The notes under the pieces were generated by a model. It was not told the DNA's origin and searched no databases. It worked only from the letters and a program-made list of their open reading frames with translations. The translations under genes and the position numbers were made by a program. From positions 1 to 64,000 of the forward strand of contig NZ_BCWB01000039.1 of NCBI RefSeq assembly GCF_001592045.1: a stretch of 64,000 nt of DNA, read 5' to 3'. Positions 16,321 to 26,025 of the stretch are shown here, one piece after another. Position 1 is the first letter of the stretch, and each line of letters opens with the position of its first letter. The DNA comes from Thermobifida fusca NBRC 14071 = JCM 3263. GTDB lineage: Bacteria > Actinomycetota > Actinomycetes > Streptosporangiales > Streptosporangiaceae.

Positions 16321-17334
16321 GTGGGCAACGGTCGGAACACGGCGGAGTCACGCAGCAAAGCGCTGCACGCTCTGGTAGCACAGGGAACCCTCTCCGCGGA
16401 GCAGGCCGAAGCAGTGGCGCAGGCGCTACAGGAAGCGGAAGAACCCGACACGCCAGTCCGCTGGGCCGAAATCATCGGCTTCATCGGCGGAGGCCTGGTC
16501 TTCGTCGGCATGGTCAGCCTGCTGTACACCTGGGTCGACCTGGAAAAGCTAGGCCAGGCCGTCCTGCTGCTCACCGTGGCAGCCCTCGCGGCCGGCGGCG
16601 GCCTCTTCGCGACAGGCGGACGATTCCGCAACCGGGCTGCGCTTCCCCCCACCCGCCGCCGAGTGGGCGGCACCCTATTCGTCATCGCCGCGCTCGCCGT
16701 ACCCACAGCCTTGACCGTGGCGCTCGAGCCCGTCAACCCCACGACCGCCGCCGCTCTCGGCCTCCTCTACCTGGCACTCGCCGTGCTCGCCTACACGGCA
16801 GCACCCACCGCGGTGGGCCTGCTCGTCGCCGGAGGCACCAGCCTGTGGGCCCTGTGGACGATCCTGGCGAAGTTCGACCTGCTCGACACCGATATCCGGC
16901 CCTACGCCCTGTCCGTGGTCGCGGTGGGCCTCGTGTGGGGCGTGGTGTCCCTGCGACTGCCCAACCCGCGGACCGGACTCGTCATGGCCGCGATCTTCGC
17001 CTTGGGCGGGGCACAGATCCACCTCGGCGACCACCCCGTTCTCGCCTACACGCTGACGGCGGCGATCGCCGTGCTGAGCCTCGTGCTCTACCAGTGGCAG
17101 CGGAGATGGGTGTTCCTCGTCACCGGCGTGCTCGGCATCACGATCGCGGCACCGGAAGCGATCTGGGACTGGACCGACGGAGCGGTCAGCGGCGCACTCC
17201 TCATGCTCATCGTCGGACTCGTCCTGCTGGCCGCCAGCGGAGTGGGCATCATGCTGCACCGGAAAACCGACAAGCAGCCCGCCCAGCAGGCAGCTGAACC
17301 CCCCGCCGGAAACGCAGAAGGCCCCGCCCGGTAA
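16321..17334 (+). CDS. DUF2157 family multi-pass membrane protein
   Basis: The protein has 337 residues. A short soluble head contains LVAQGTLSAEQAEAVAQAL, the helical pattern that opens DUF2157 proteins, and about ten hydrophobic helices follow. The tail (~315-337) is polar and Pro/Ala-rich. The GTG at 16321 is preferred over the one at 16300 because AGAGAGGGG lies at the right distance. The function of the family is unknown. The gene ends inside a hairpin shared with the convergent PPOX gene. Confidence 0.72.
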   Translation: MGNGRNTAESRSKALHALVAQGTLSAEQAEAVAQALQEAEEPDTPVRWAEIIGFIGGGLVFVGMVSLLYTWVDLEKLGQAVLLLTVAALAAGGGLFATGGRFRNRAALPPTRRRVGGTLFVIAALAVPTALTVALEPVNPTTAAALGLLYLALAVLAYTAAPTAVGLLVAGGTSLWALWTILAKFDLLDTDIRPYALSVVAVGLVWGVVSLRLPNPRTGLVMAAIFALGGAQIHLGDHPVLAYTLTAAIAVLSLVLYQWQRRWVFLVTGVLGITIAAPEAIWDWTDGAVSGALLMLIVGLVLLAASGVGIMLHRKTDKQPAQQAAEPPAGNAEGPAR

Positions 17335-17342
17335 CGGGCGGG
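17323..17342. terminator. Bidirectional hairpin between convergent genes
   Basis: CCCGCCCG (17323-17330) and CGGGCGGG (17335-17342) form a perfect stem with a GTAA loop that contains the stop codon of the DUF2157 gene. It lies 22 bases from the end of the opposing PPOX gene and could serve both. Confidence 0.6.
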
Positions 17343-17363
17343 ACCCACCCTGCACTCCGTAGC

Positions 17364-17765
17364 TTACTGCTTAGTGGTGTGCTCCGGCCGGACGTAGACG
17401 ACCACCCGCTCCTCGCCCGGGGACTCCGGCGGGTACGTCTCCTGGCCCAGATACTTCTTCGACATCTTGTTGATGAACGAGCGGTTAGGGTCCGGCTCGA
17501 TCTTCTCGGCCCGCCCGCGGATCTCGATGTAGCGGTGCGGCTCGTCCGGGTCGTGCACGGACAGGGCGATCCGGCTGTCCCGCTTCAGGTTGCGGTACTT
17601 CTGCCGGGTCGTGGTCTGGCTGAACTTGATGTACTCGCCGTCCCATTCGAACCACACCGGGTTGGACTGGGGCTCCCCATGCGGGCCGATCGTCGCCACA
17701 TGAGCAAACGAGCGCTTCGTGAGGATGTCCTCCCGGTCCTCGGGAACTACCGCCGTCTTCGTCAT
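17364..17765 (-). CDS. PPOX-class, probably F420-dependent, oxidoreductase
   Basis: The protein is 133 residues, a single split-barrel domain. The pattern KRSFAHVATIGPHGEPQSNP...WFEWDG...YRNLKRDSRIALSVHDPD is that of the Rv1155-like pyridoxamine-phosphate-oxidase-type family, whose members bind the deazaflavin F420. Substrates of such proteins are mostly unknown, and FMN or heme binding is an alternative. The ATG at 17765 follows GGAAGGGGG. It diverges from hrpA with only 64 bases between them. Confidence 0.82.
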   Translation of the reverse strand: MTKTAVVPEDREDILTKRSFAHVATIGPHGEPQSNPVWFEWDGEYIKFSQTTTRQKYRNLKRDSRIALSVHDPDEPHRYIEIRGRAEKIEPDPNRSFINKMSKKYLGQETYPPESPGEERVVVYVRPEHTTKQ

Positions 17766-17829
17766 CGTTGTCCCCCTTCCAACCACCGGAGGACCAACCG
17801 GTGGCCACGATGCCTATGCTGACTGTGCG

Positions 17830-20800
17830 ATGAAAACGCCGTCCGTGAAATCCCCGTTCGCTGACCTGCGGCGCCGCCTGCCCGGACTCATGCCGCGCGA
17901 CCGCCACCGCCTGCGCCGCCGGATCGACGGCGCGGAAAAAATCCGCGACCCCGACCGGCGCCGCGCTGTCGCCGCGGAGATCAGCGCCGACATCGACACC
18001 TGCGAAGCCAGAGTCGAACGGCGCCGCTCGGCTTTTCCGGCGATCGACTACCCAGCAGAGCTGCCGGTCAGTCAGAAAAAAGACGAGATTCTCGCCGCGA
18101 TCCGCGACCACCAAGTCGTGATCGTGGCTGGTGAGACCGGTTCCGGGAAGACCACCCAGTTGCCGAAGATCTGCCTGGAACTGGGCCGGGGAGTGCTCGG
18201 ACAGATCGGCCACACCCAGCCGCGTCGGCTGGCCGCCCGCACCGTCGCTGCCCGCATCGCTGAGGAACTAGGCACGACTCTGGGGGAGTGGGTCGGCTAC
18301 AAAGTCCGGTTCACCGACGTCTCCAGCGACGACACCCTGGTCAAGTTGATGACTGACGGCATCCTGCTGGCCGAGATCCAGCAGGACCGGATGCTGCGCG
18401 CCTACGACACGCTCATCATCGACGAGGCGCACGAGCGCAGCCTCAACATCGACTTCATCCTCGGCTACCTCAAACGGCTGCTGCCCCGCCGCCCCGACCT
18501 GAAGGTAATCATCACCTCAGCCACCATCGACCCGGAACGGTTCTCCCGACACTTCGACAACGCGCCCATCGTCGAAGTGTCCGGTCGCACCTACCCGGTC
18601 GAAGTGCGGTACCGGCCGCTCACCGCCGAACAGGTGGTAGACGACGAGGACACCGTCGCAGCCACCGACGACCGCGACCAGATCCAAGGCATCTGCGATG
18701 CCGTGGACGAACTCTGCGCTGAAGGCCCCGGCGACATCCTCGTCTTCCTGAGCGGGGAACGCGAGATCCGCGACACCGCGGAGGCCTTGGGGAAACACCT
18801 GGCCCGCCGCTACCCCGAAGGCAGCCCGCAGGCCGTGGAGATCCTGCCGCTGTATGCGCGGCTGTCCGCAGCCGAACAGCAACGCGTGTTCCAACCGCGC
18901 GGCAAACGGCGGATCGTCCTGGCCACCAACGTCGCAGAAACCTCGCTGACCGTGCCCGGAATCCGGTACGTGGTCGACCCGGGCACCGCGCGAATCTCCC
19001 GGTACAGCCACCGCACCAAAGTGCAGCGCCTGCCGATCGAACGGATCTCGCAGGCCTCCGCCAACCAGCGCAAGGGACGCTGCGGCCGGGTCGCCGAAGG
19101 CATCTGCATCCGGCTGTACTCGGAAGAAGACTTCCTCTCCCGGCCGGAGTTCACCGAACCGGAGATCCTGCGCACCAACCTGGCCTCCGTCATCCTGCAA
19201 ATGGCCGCGCTCGGCCTCGGGGATGTCGAAGAATTCCCGTTCGTCGACGGCCCCGACCGGCGCCAGGTCAAAGACGGTGTCGCACTCCTCACCGAGCTCG
19301 GCGCCCTCCAGCCCGCGAAGGACGGACGGCACCGCCTCACCGCGCTGGGGCGCACCCTGGCCCAGTTGCCCATCGACCCGCGCCTGGGCCGCATGGTGGT
19401 GGAAGCCGACCGCAACGGCTGCCTCCACGAGGTCATGGTGATCGCTGCTGCGCTGTCCATCCAAGACCCCCGCGAACGCCCGGTGGAACAGCAGCAGGCC
19501 GCAGCCCAGAAGCACGCCCGTTTCGCCGTCCCCGACTCGGACTTCCTGGCCTACCTGAACCTGTGGAACTACCTGAACGAGCGGCAGCAGGAACTGTCCG
19601 GCAACCAGTTCCGCAAAATGTGCCGCGAAGAGTTCCTCAACTACCTGCGGGTGCGGGAGTGGCAGGACATCTATGCGCAGCTCCGCCAGATCGTGCAGTC
19701 CTTGGGGATGAAGGTCAACACCGCCCCTGCCGACGCCAAGCGCATCCACCTGTCCCTGCTTGCCGGGCTCCTCTCCCACATCGGGCTCAAAGACCCGGAG
19801 AAACACGAGTACCTGGGGGCGCGGGGCGCCCGGTTTGCGATCTTTCCCGGCTCGGCGCTGTTCAAGAAACAGCCGCGCTGGGTGATGTCAGCCGAGCTGG
19901 TAGAGACGTCGCGGCTGTGGGCGCGCGTCAATGCCCGCATCGAACCCGAATGGGTGGAAGAGCTCGCCGGCCACCTCGTGAAACGCACATACAGCGAACC
20001 GCACTGGGAGAAGAAGCGGGGCGCGGTCATGGCGTACGAGCGGGTGACCCTCTACGGCGTGCCGATCGTCACTCAGCGCAAAGTCGACTACGGCCGCATC
20101 GACCCGAAGACCGCGCGGGAGCTGTTCATCCGGCACGCCCTCGTCCAAGGGGAATGGGATACCCGCCACGCGTTCTTCCGCCGCAACCAGAAGCTGCTGC
20201 AGGAGGTCGAAGAACTCGAGCACCGGGTGCGCCGCCGTGACATCCTCGTCGACGACGACGTCCTCTTCGACTTCTACGACCAGCGGGTCGGCGCTGAAGT
20301 GGTCTCCGTCCGGCACTTCGACAGCTGGTGGAAGCGGGTGCGCCAACAGCAGCCGCGCCTGCTCGACTTCGACAAGTCGATGCTCGTCGCTGAGGACGCC
20401 GGCGAAGGCATCGAAGAGGCCTACCCGGACTTCTGGCAGCAAGGCGAGCACCGCTTCCGGCTCACCTACCAGTTCGAACCGGGGGACGCGGCCGACGGGG
20501 TGACCGTCCACATCCCGTTGAACGTCCTCAACCAGGTCAGCCCGGAAGGGTTCGACTGGCAGATCCCCGGCCTGCGGGAAGAACTGGTGGTGGCCTTGAT
20601 GCGGTCACTGCCCAAAGCGATCCGGCGCAGCTTCGTTCCCGTGCCCAACTACGCCGCCGACGTGCTGAAACGGCTGAAACCCTACTCTGAGCCGCTGCTG
20701 GAAGCGCTGTCGCGGGAGCTCACCGCGATGGGCGGCCCCCGGGTCACCGTGGACGACTGGCAGCTCGACCGGGTCCCCGACTATCTGCGGATGACGTTCC

Positions 20801-21804
20801 GCGCGGTCGACGACAAAGGCCGCACGCTCGCCGAAGCGAAAGACTTGGAGGAGCTGCGACGCCGGCTGCAGCCCCGGCTTCGCAAAGCGATCTCGGCGGA
20901 GGCCGCGAGCATCGAACGCACCGGGCTGACCTCCTGGGACTTCGGTCCGCTGCCCCGGACGTTCGAACGCCGCACTGCCGGGCACATAGTCCGCGGCTAT
21001 CCGGCCCTCGTGGACGAGGGGACCACCGTTGGGGTGCGCATCTTCGACAATGCGGCAGCCCAGCAGCAGGCCATGGTCGCAGGAACCCGGCGGCTGCTCA
21101 TGCTCACCGTGCCCTCCCCGGCCAAGTTCCTCCGAGGGCATCTGAGCAACCAGACCACACTGGTGTTCAGTCGCAGCCCGCACGGCTCAGTCGCCGCCCT
21201 CTTCGACGACTGCATCGGCTGCGCAGTGGACTCGCTGGTCGCCGAGGCGGGCGGACCGGTGTGGGACCCGGAGTCGTTCGCGAAGCTCCGCGAGCACGTG
21301 CGGGTGAACCTGGTGGAGCGGGTCATGGAGCTCCTCCCGGTCGTGGAGAAGATCCTCGCCACGGCACAGCGGGTGGAGAAACAGCTCAAGAGCGTCACGA
21401 GCCTGGCAGTCCTGCCGTCCATCACCGACATCCAGAACCAGCTCGGCGCGCTCATCGGCCCCGGGTTCGTCACCGCCGCCGGCTACCAGCGGCTCCGGGA
21501 TCTGACCCGCTACCTCAAAGCGATCGAGGTGCGCCTGGAGCGGCTGCCCCGCAACCCCCGCCGCGACCAGGTGAACATGGCCAAGATCGAGCAGCTGCGC
21601 CAGGCCTACCAGCAACTGCTCGACCGGCTCCCCCCGGGAGTGCCGCCCGGCCCAGCACACGAGAACATCCGCTGGATGCTGGAAGAACTGCGGATCAGCT
21701 ATTTCGCCCAGGAGGTCGGCACCGCCTACAGCGTCTCCGAGAAACGCGTCCTCAAAGCGATCAGCGAGGTCGAAGCCCGCATGCGCGAAGGGGCACGGTC
21801 GTGA
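17830..21804 (+). CDS. hrpA: ATP-dependent RNA helicase HrpA
   Basis: This DEAH-box RNA helicase has 1324 residues, the normal size. Motif I is GETGSGKTT (101-109), motif II is DEAH within IIDEAHERS (~200), motif III is SAT, and motif VI is QRKGRCGR. HA2 and OB-fold regions follow, and the long C-terminal half matches the HrpA-specific DUF3418 extension. HrpA is linked to rescue of stalled ribosomes and mRNA handling. The ATG at 17830 has no clear Shine-Dalgarno; upstream in-frame starts overlap the divergent promoter. The stop overlaps the next start by four bases (GTGA), so the thioesterase is translationally coupled. Confidence 0.95.
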   Translation: MKTPSVKSPFADLRRRLPGLMPRDRHRLRRRIDGAEKIRDPDRRRAVAAEISADIDTCEARVERRRSAFPAIDYPAELPVSQKKDEILAAIRDHQVVIVAGETGSGKTTQLPKICLELGRGVLGQIGHTQPRRLAARTVAARIAEELGTTLGEWVGYKVRFTDVSSDDTLVKLMTDGILLAEIQQDRMLRAYDTLIIDEAHERSLNIDFILGYLKRLLPRRPDLKVIITSATIDPERFSRHFDNAPIVEVSGRTYPVEVRYRPLTAEQVVDDEDTVAATDDRDQIQGICDAVDELCAEGPGDILVFLSGEREIRDTAEALGKHLARRYPEGSPQAVEILPLYARLSAAEQQRVFQPRGKRRIVLATNVAETSLTVPGIRYVVDPGTARISRYSHRTKVQRLPIERISQASANQRKGRCGRVAEGICIRLYSEEDFLSRPEFTEPEILRTNLASVILQMAALGLGDVEEFPFVDGPDRRQVKDGVALLTELGALQPAKDGRHRLTALGRTLAQLPIDPRLGRMVVEADRNGCLHEVMVIAAALSIQDPRERPVEQQQAAAQKHARFAVPDSDFLAYLNLWNYLNERQQELSGNQFRKMCREEFLNYLRVREWQDIYAQLRQIVQSLGMKVNTAPADAKRIHLSLLAGLLSHIGLKDPEKHEYLGARGARFAIFPGSALFKKQPRWVMSAELVETSRLWARVNARIEPEWVEELAGHLVKRTYSEPHWEKKRGAVMAYERVTLYGVPIVTQRKVDYGRIDPKTARELFIRHALVQGEWDTRHAFFRRNQKLLQEVEELEHRVRRRDILVDDDVLFDFYDQRVGAEVVSVRHFDSWWKRVRQQQPRLLDFDKSMLVAEDAGEGIEEAYPDFWQQGEHRFRLTYQFEPGDAADGVTVHIPLNVLNQVSPEGFDWQIPGLREELVVALMRSLPKAIRRSFVPVPNYAADVLKRLKPYSEPLLEALSRELTAMGGPRVTVDDWQLDRVPDYLRMTFRAVDDKGRTLAEAKDLEELRRRLQPRLRKAISAEAASIERTGLTSWDFGPLPRTFERRTAGHIVRGYPALVDEGTTVGVRIFDNAAAQQQAMVAGTRRLLMLTVPSPAKFLRGHLSNQTTLVFSRSPHGSVAALFDDCIGCAVDSLVAEAGGPVWDPESFAKLREHVRVNLVERVMELLPVVEKILATAQRVEKQLKSVTSLAVLPSITDIQNQLGALIGPGFVTAAGYQRLRDLTRYLKAIEVRLERLPRNPRRDQVNMAKIEQLRQAYQQLLDRLPPGVPPGPAHENIRWMLEELRISYFAQEVGTAYSVSEKRVLKAISEVEARMREGARS

Positions 21805-22616
21805 GGGCACACCCGGGGCCCGGTAGCCCCTCTACCCCAGGGACCGGAGATGGCGGGGCAACCCCGTCCCAGAGGGCAGCAAGCCCGGTGAACCACGCAC
21901 GGACCGCTGCGACGGGACGCCCCGGCCTCCACCGTTTCTCGAGGTCCTCCCCCGGCGCCCACCTCGTCTGCTTCCTGCACGCGGGCGGCCTGCCCACCGC
22001 CTACCAGCCGTGGGCCGCGGAAGTCGGCGACCGGTTCACCGTGTGGGTCGCCACCGTGGACCACCGCGACTGTGCAGCCGGCACCGCGCCGATGTGGGAC
22101 GTCTACGCCCAGCGGCAGGCTGACGCCGTGGCCAGCCTGCGGGGACCCCTGACCCTCTACGGGCACAGCCTGGGCGCCCTCTCCGCCTACGAGACCGCAC
22201 GGGAGCTGCGGCGGAGAGGGCGCGAAATCACCCACCTGGTGGTCAGCGGGAGGGACGCCCCACACCTGAAACCGGAGATCACCTTCCCGGACGACCCGGT
22301 GGCCCTCGTGCACGCGGCCGCCGCCTGCTTCGGCGGGATTCCCGAAGAGCTCCTCCACGACGACGAGCTGGCCTACGTGTTCGGCACCGAGATGCGGGCC
22401 GGGTTCGCCGCGGCCGACGCCTATGTCTGGCAGCCCGGTCCGCCGCTCGACGTGCGGCTCACGGTGGTTGGCGGCCTCGACGACCCGGTCGTCACCGACG
22501 CTGGACTGCGTGCCTGGCAGCAGCACACCACCGGCCCGTTCCGGTTGGAGCGGCTGCCCGGCGGGCACTTCTTCACCGCTGAGGAGCGCCGCCGTCTCCA
22601 CGCGCTGTTGCCGTGA
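21801..22616 (+). CDS. Type II thioesterase (alpha/beta hydrolase)
   Basis: From the GTG at 21801 the protein is 271 residues. The features are those of editing thioesterases of polyketide or non-ribosomal peptide systems: VCFLHAGG early in the sequence, the nucleophile elbow GHSLGA with Ser123, an Asp in GGLDDPV, and the His in PGGHFF. The first ~45 residues are low-complexity; a GTG at 21888 would remove most of them and give the usual length, but only 21801 has both AAGGGG at good spacing and the GTGA overlap with hrpA. No synthase cluster is in the window, so its partner must lie elsewhere. Confidence 0.82.
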   Translation: MRAHPGPGSPSTPGTGDGGATPSQRAASPVNHARTAATGRPGLHRFSRSSPGAHLVCFLHAGGLPTAYQPWAAEVGDRFTVWVATVDHRDCAAGTAPMWDVYAQRQADAVASLRGPLTLYGHSLGALSAYETARELRRRGREITHLVVSGRDAPHLKPEITFPDDPVALVHAAAACFGGIPEELLHDDELAYVFGTEMRAGFAAADAYVWQPGPPLDVRLTVVGGLDDPVVTDAGLRAWQQHTTGPFRLERLPGGHFFTAEERRRLHALLP

Positions 22617-22733
22617 ACCCCCTCCGGAGGTTTCCTACGGTTACGGGCGGCCACTGTCAGTCAAAGAACCGGGGAACTAGAGTGGCGCTGGCCCCGAGAG
22701 CCGGGGTTGACGACACTCAGGAGGATCCCCTCG

Positions 22734-23795
22734 ATGACACGACGCCGACTGCTGTGGATCGGCTCCTACACCCCTGACTCCGGTATCGCGGGTCACGCGG
22801 CGGGGGTGCAGCGTGTCTGGTTCGACACGGACACCGCAGCCTTGAGCAAAGCGGAACTGGCGGCGCCCGCCAGCGGGCCTTCCTTTGTCGTCCCCGCCAC
22901 GGACCAGACGATGGTCTACGCCGTCAACGAGCTCGCCGCGGGACGGGTCACCGCCTTCGCAGTCCACGACACCCAGCAGCTCACCGAGGCAGGCAGCGCC
23001 ATCACCGGCGGCTCCTACCCCTGCCACCTGCTGTACCACCCCGCGGGGCGACACCTGATCGTCGCCAACTACGGGGACGGCAGCGTGAGCGTGCATGCCC
23101 TCGACCCGGCCGGCGTCCCCACTGCACCAGTGCAGCGGTTGACCCACACCGGGGCGGGCCCCCGCACCGACCGGCAGGAAGGTCCGCACGCCCACAGCGT
23201 CTACGTGGCCCCGGGTGGCACCCACCTGCTGGTCGTCGACCTCGGCACCGACGAACTGCGGTGCTTCCCCTTCGCCCCGGAGGCGGACCAGCCTGCCGGC
23301 CCTCAGCACATCGCGGCCCGCCTGGAACCGGGCAGCGGACCGCGCCATCTAGCGATCCACTCCTCCGGGCACCTGTATGTGGCCGGAGAACTGGATTCGC
23401 GGGTCTACGTGCTGCGGTTCGACCCTGCCACGGCCCAGGCCGAGATCCTCGACGCGGTGCCCGCCACCGGGGCCGCCGACGACAACTATCCAGCTGAGAT
23501 CGCGCTTTCTGCGGACGAGCGTCGCCTCTACGTCGCCAACCGGGGAGCGGACACGATCGCCACCTTCGAAGTGTCCGCGGACGGTACGCGGATCCGCCGC
23601 CTAGCTGACACCCCCACCGGGGGCGCGTGGCCCCGCCACTTCGCCCTGGTCGACGGCTACCTTGTCGTCGCCAACCAGAACTCTGAGACGTTGACCGTCC
23701 TCCCCATCGACGCGGAGAGCGGGATTCCTGGACCGGCGTGTTCCACCCTGGACCTGCCGACGCCGGTGTGCGTCCTGCCTGCCGCGGTCGAATGA
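22734..23795 (+). CDS. Lactonase family protein (6-phosphogluconolactonase-like beta-propeller)
   Basis: The 353-residue protein has repeated blade motifs ending in YVANxG/VANYG (for example LIVANYGDGSVSVHAL and RLYVANRGADTIATF) that define the seven-bladed Pgl/YbhE lactonase family. The conserved GPHAHS and GPRHLA stretches, probable metal or active-site edges, are present. CAGGAGG precedes the ATG at 22734. There is no signal peptide, so it is cytoplasmic. Hydrolysis of 6-phosphogluconolactone is the family reaction; other sugar lactones are possible. No pentose-phosphate gene adjoins. Confidence 0.85.
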   Translation: MTRRRLLWIGSYTPDSGIAGHAAGVQRVWFDTDTAALSKAELAAPASGPSFVVPATDQTMVYAVNELAAGRVTAFAVHDTQQLTEAGSAITGGSYPCHLLYHPAGRHLIVANYGDGSVSVHALDPAGVPTAPVQRLTHTGAGPRTDRQEGPHAHSVYVAPGGTHLLVVDLGTDELRCFPFAPEADQPAGPQHIAARLEPGSGPRHLAIHSSGHLYVAGELDSRVYVLRFDPATAQAEILDAVPATGAADDNYPAEIALSADERRLYVANRGADTIATFEVSADGTRIRRLADTPTGGAWPRHFALVDGYLVVANQNSETLTVLPIDAESGIPGPACSTLDLPTPVCVLPAAVE

Positions 23796-24011
23796 CCCGT
23801 CCACGGTCCGTCTTCGCGCCGTGCGGTGCGCCATACCTCCGTGTGGCCCACCACACGGCGAGGAACGGAAAAGCGGAATTTTTTGGAGGAACCCCATAAG
23901 GCCCGATTGTAGAAAGCTGTTCTAGGCCGCATATCTGCTGCTCAAGATCGGGTGGCCACAATGGGCTTGGAGATTTCCTCCAAAACCGTATACGGACCAA
24001 GGACTTGGACT

Positions 24012-24620
24012 ATGACTGTCTCCCCATCGTCGTCCCCCCGTTACCGCGGGCTGACAGCGCGCGACCTCGCACTGATCGCGTTGTTCGCCGCACTGCTCGC
24101 CGCGATGAGCCTGGTACCCGGAATCCCGGTGGGCAGTGTGCCGATCACTCTCCAGACCTTGATCGTCATGCTCGCCCCCGCCATTCTCGGCGCCAAACGC
24201 GGGGTGCTGGCGATCGCCACCTTCCTCGCGCTGGCCCTCGCCGGACTCCCCATCCTGTCTGGAGGCGGGGGAGGACTGGCCTCCTTCGCCGGACCGTCCG
24301 GCGGATTCCTCATCAGCTGGATCTTCGTGGCCCTGGTCATCGGGCTGTTGACCGACCGCATGCTGCCCGCATACCGGTTCTGGCCGGGCCTGCTCATCAA
24401 CCTGGTCGGCGGGATCGGCGTGTGCTACCTGATCGGCGGCCCGTGGATGGCTGTCGTCGCCGGGCTGGACGCCACGGCCGCGCTGATCGCGCTCGCCGCT
24501 TTCGTTCCCGGCGACGTCATCAAAGCGGTCGTCGCCACGCTGATCGCGGCCAGCGTGCACCGCGCCTACCCGGTTCCTCCCGCCGGGCACCGGGTCTCCG
24601 CTGCAGGACCGCGCTCATGA
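24012..24620 (+). CDS. bioY: Biotin ECF transporter substrate-binding subunit BioY
   Basis: BioY binds biotin in the membrane as the S component of an ECF transporter. The 202-residue protein has six predicted helices and the family motif around PITLQTLIVMLAPAILG followed by a Gly-rich GGGGGLASFAGPSGGF loop that lines the biotin site. AAGGA (23999-24003) fixes the ATG at 24012. It overlaps bioM by four bases (ATGA). The 216-base leader contains no recognisable biotin riboswitch. Confidence 0.93.
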   Translation: MTVSPSSSPRYRGLTARDLALIALFAALLAAMSLVPGIPVGSVPITLQTLIVMLAPAILGAKRGVLAIATFLALALAGLPILSGGGGGLASFAGPSGGFLISWIFVALVIGLLTDRMLPAYRFWPGLLINLVGGIGVCYLIGGPWMAVVAGLDATAALIALAAFVPGDVIKAVVATLIAASVHRAYPVPPAGHRVSAAGPRS

Positions 24621-25300
24621 TCCGGATAGAGCATGTGACCCACGCCTACGGCGACCGCGTCGTCGTCGACGACGTCTCCCTTGACCTGCGGGAGCACCGT
24701 ATCGGGCTGATCGGCGCCAACGGCTCAGGTAAATCAACTCTGGCCCGCATGGTCAACGGCCTGATCGTGCCCGATACGGGTCGGGTCCTGGTCGACGGCC
24801 TGGACACGCGCGACCACGTCAAGGAGATCCGGCGCCGGGTCGGCTTCGTCTTCCCCGACGCAGACACCCAGATCATCATGCCGACGGTCGCCGAGGACGT
24901 GCGGATCGGACTGCGGGACAGCGGGCTCAGCCGCGACGAGATCGAGGCCCGGGTCGATGAGGCCCTCGCCCGGCACGGACTGCTCGAACATCGCGACCAC
25001 CCCGCCCACCTGCTGTCCAGCGGGCAGAAGCAGATGCTGGCCCTGGCCTCGGTCCTGGTCACCGAGCCGCAGATCCTCGTCTGCGACGAACCCACCACCC
25101 TGCTGGACCTGCGCAACGTGCGGATCATCACGGAGACCCTGCGCACCCTGCCCCAGCAGGTCATCCTGCTCACCCACCACCTCGACACGCTCAGCGGCTT
25201 CGACCGGGTGCTGGTCATGGACGCCGGGAAGATCGTGTTCGACGGGGCACCCGAGGACGCCGTCGCCTACTACGTCGCGTTGATGGAGCAGCGGCCGTGA
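24617..25300 (+). CDS. bioM: Biotin ECF transporter ATPase BioM
   Basis: This is the energy-coupling ATPase of the biotin transporter. It has 227 residues with Walker A GANGSGKST, an ABC signature LSSGQKQ, Walker B ILVCDEPTT and an H-loop His in LLTHHLD. The length and sequence fit EcfA/CbiO-type subunits. Start and stop overlap both neighbours by four bases, so the three genes are made as one translationally coupled unit. Confidence 0.93.
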   Translation: MIRIEHVTHAYGDRVVVDDVSLDLREHRIGLIGANGSGKSTLARMVNGLIVPDTGRVLVDGLDTRDHVKEIRRRVGFVFPDADTQIIMPTVAEDVRIGLRDSGLSRDEIEARVDEALARHGLLEHRDHPAHLLSSGQKQMLALASVLVTEPQILVCDEPTTLLDLRNVRIITETLRTLPQQVILLTHHLDTLSGFDRVLVMDAGKIVFDGAPEDAVAYYVALMEQRP

Positions 25301-25893
25301 ACACTGTCGGGCTCTACGTGCCGGGCACCTCGCTGCCCTACCGGATCCCGGCAGGCGTGAAACTCCTCGCCCTGCTGGGCACGGTCACCGTGCTGGTGGT
25401 CCTCGCCGACCCGTGGGTGTCGCTAGGCGCCGTGCTCGCAGTGGTCCTGCTCTACATCCTGTGGGGACTGGCCGCCCACCTGTGGCACGCGTTCCGGCCG
25501 GTGCTGCTGTTCCTGGTCGCCATCGCGGTCTTCCACGCTGTCTTCACCGACGTGCACACCGCGGTGCGGGTGTGCTCCCAGCTCACCGCGGTCATCCTGC
25601 TGGCCGGACTGGTCACCCGCACGACCCCGGTCAGCGCAATGCTCGACCTGTTCACCAGGCTGGCCCGTCCGCTGCAGCACGTGGGGGTGCGGCCGGAACG
25701 GGTGGGACTGGTCCTCGCACTGACCATCCGCTGCATCCCCATGGTGGCGGAGGCGTGGCGGGCCTCCCGCGAAGCGTATGTGGCGCGTGGGCTGCGTGGC
25801 GGGGCGCACCGCATGGTGGTCCCGGTCATCGTGAACCTGATCCGCTCTGCTGAAGCGCTCGGATTGGCGTTGAGCGCCCGAGGGCTCGACTAG
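25297..25893 (+). CDS. bioN: Biotin ECF transporter transmembrane subunit BioN
   Basis: This is the T component that links BioY to BioM. The 198-residue CbiQ/EcfT-type membrane protein has about five helices; the ATPase-coupling segments appear as AWRASREAYVARGLRGG and the final ALGLALSARGLD, both with the typical Ala-Arg-Gly pattern. The GTG start overlaps bioM by four bases. With bioY and bioM this completes the importer. Confidence 0.92.
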   Translation: MNTVGLYVPGTSLPYRIPAGVKLLALLGTVTVLVVLADPWVSLGAVLAVVLLYILWGLAAHLWHAFRPVLLFLVAIAVFHAVFTDVHTAVRVCSQLTAVILLAGLVTRTTPVSAMLDLFTRLARPLQHVGVRPERVGLVLALTIRCIPMVAEAWRASREAYVARGLRGGAHRMVVPVIVNLIRSAEALGLALSARGLD

Positions 25894-26025
25894 CAGCCCT
25901 CGCCTTGGGTCCTCCTCGCCCCCGACTATGGGGAGCAAAGGTGATGAATTCGGGCAGATTGTGGCAAGGTTGGGGGCACGAGTCCGCGATCGCGGAGTCC
26001 GGTCTTCTCGGCGAAGGCGGTCGGC

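Noticed and set aside
23796-24011. Possible biotin riboswitch before bioY
   Set aside because: No known biotin riboswitch fold exists and no strong hairpin or conserved pattern was visible; a protein regulator is more likely.
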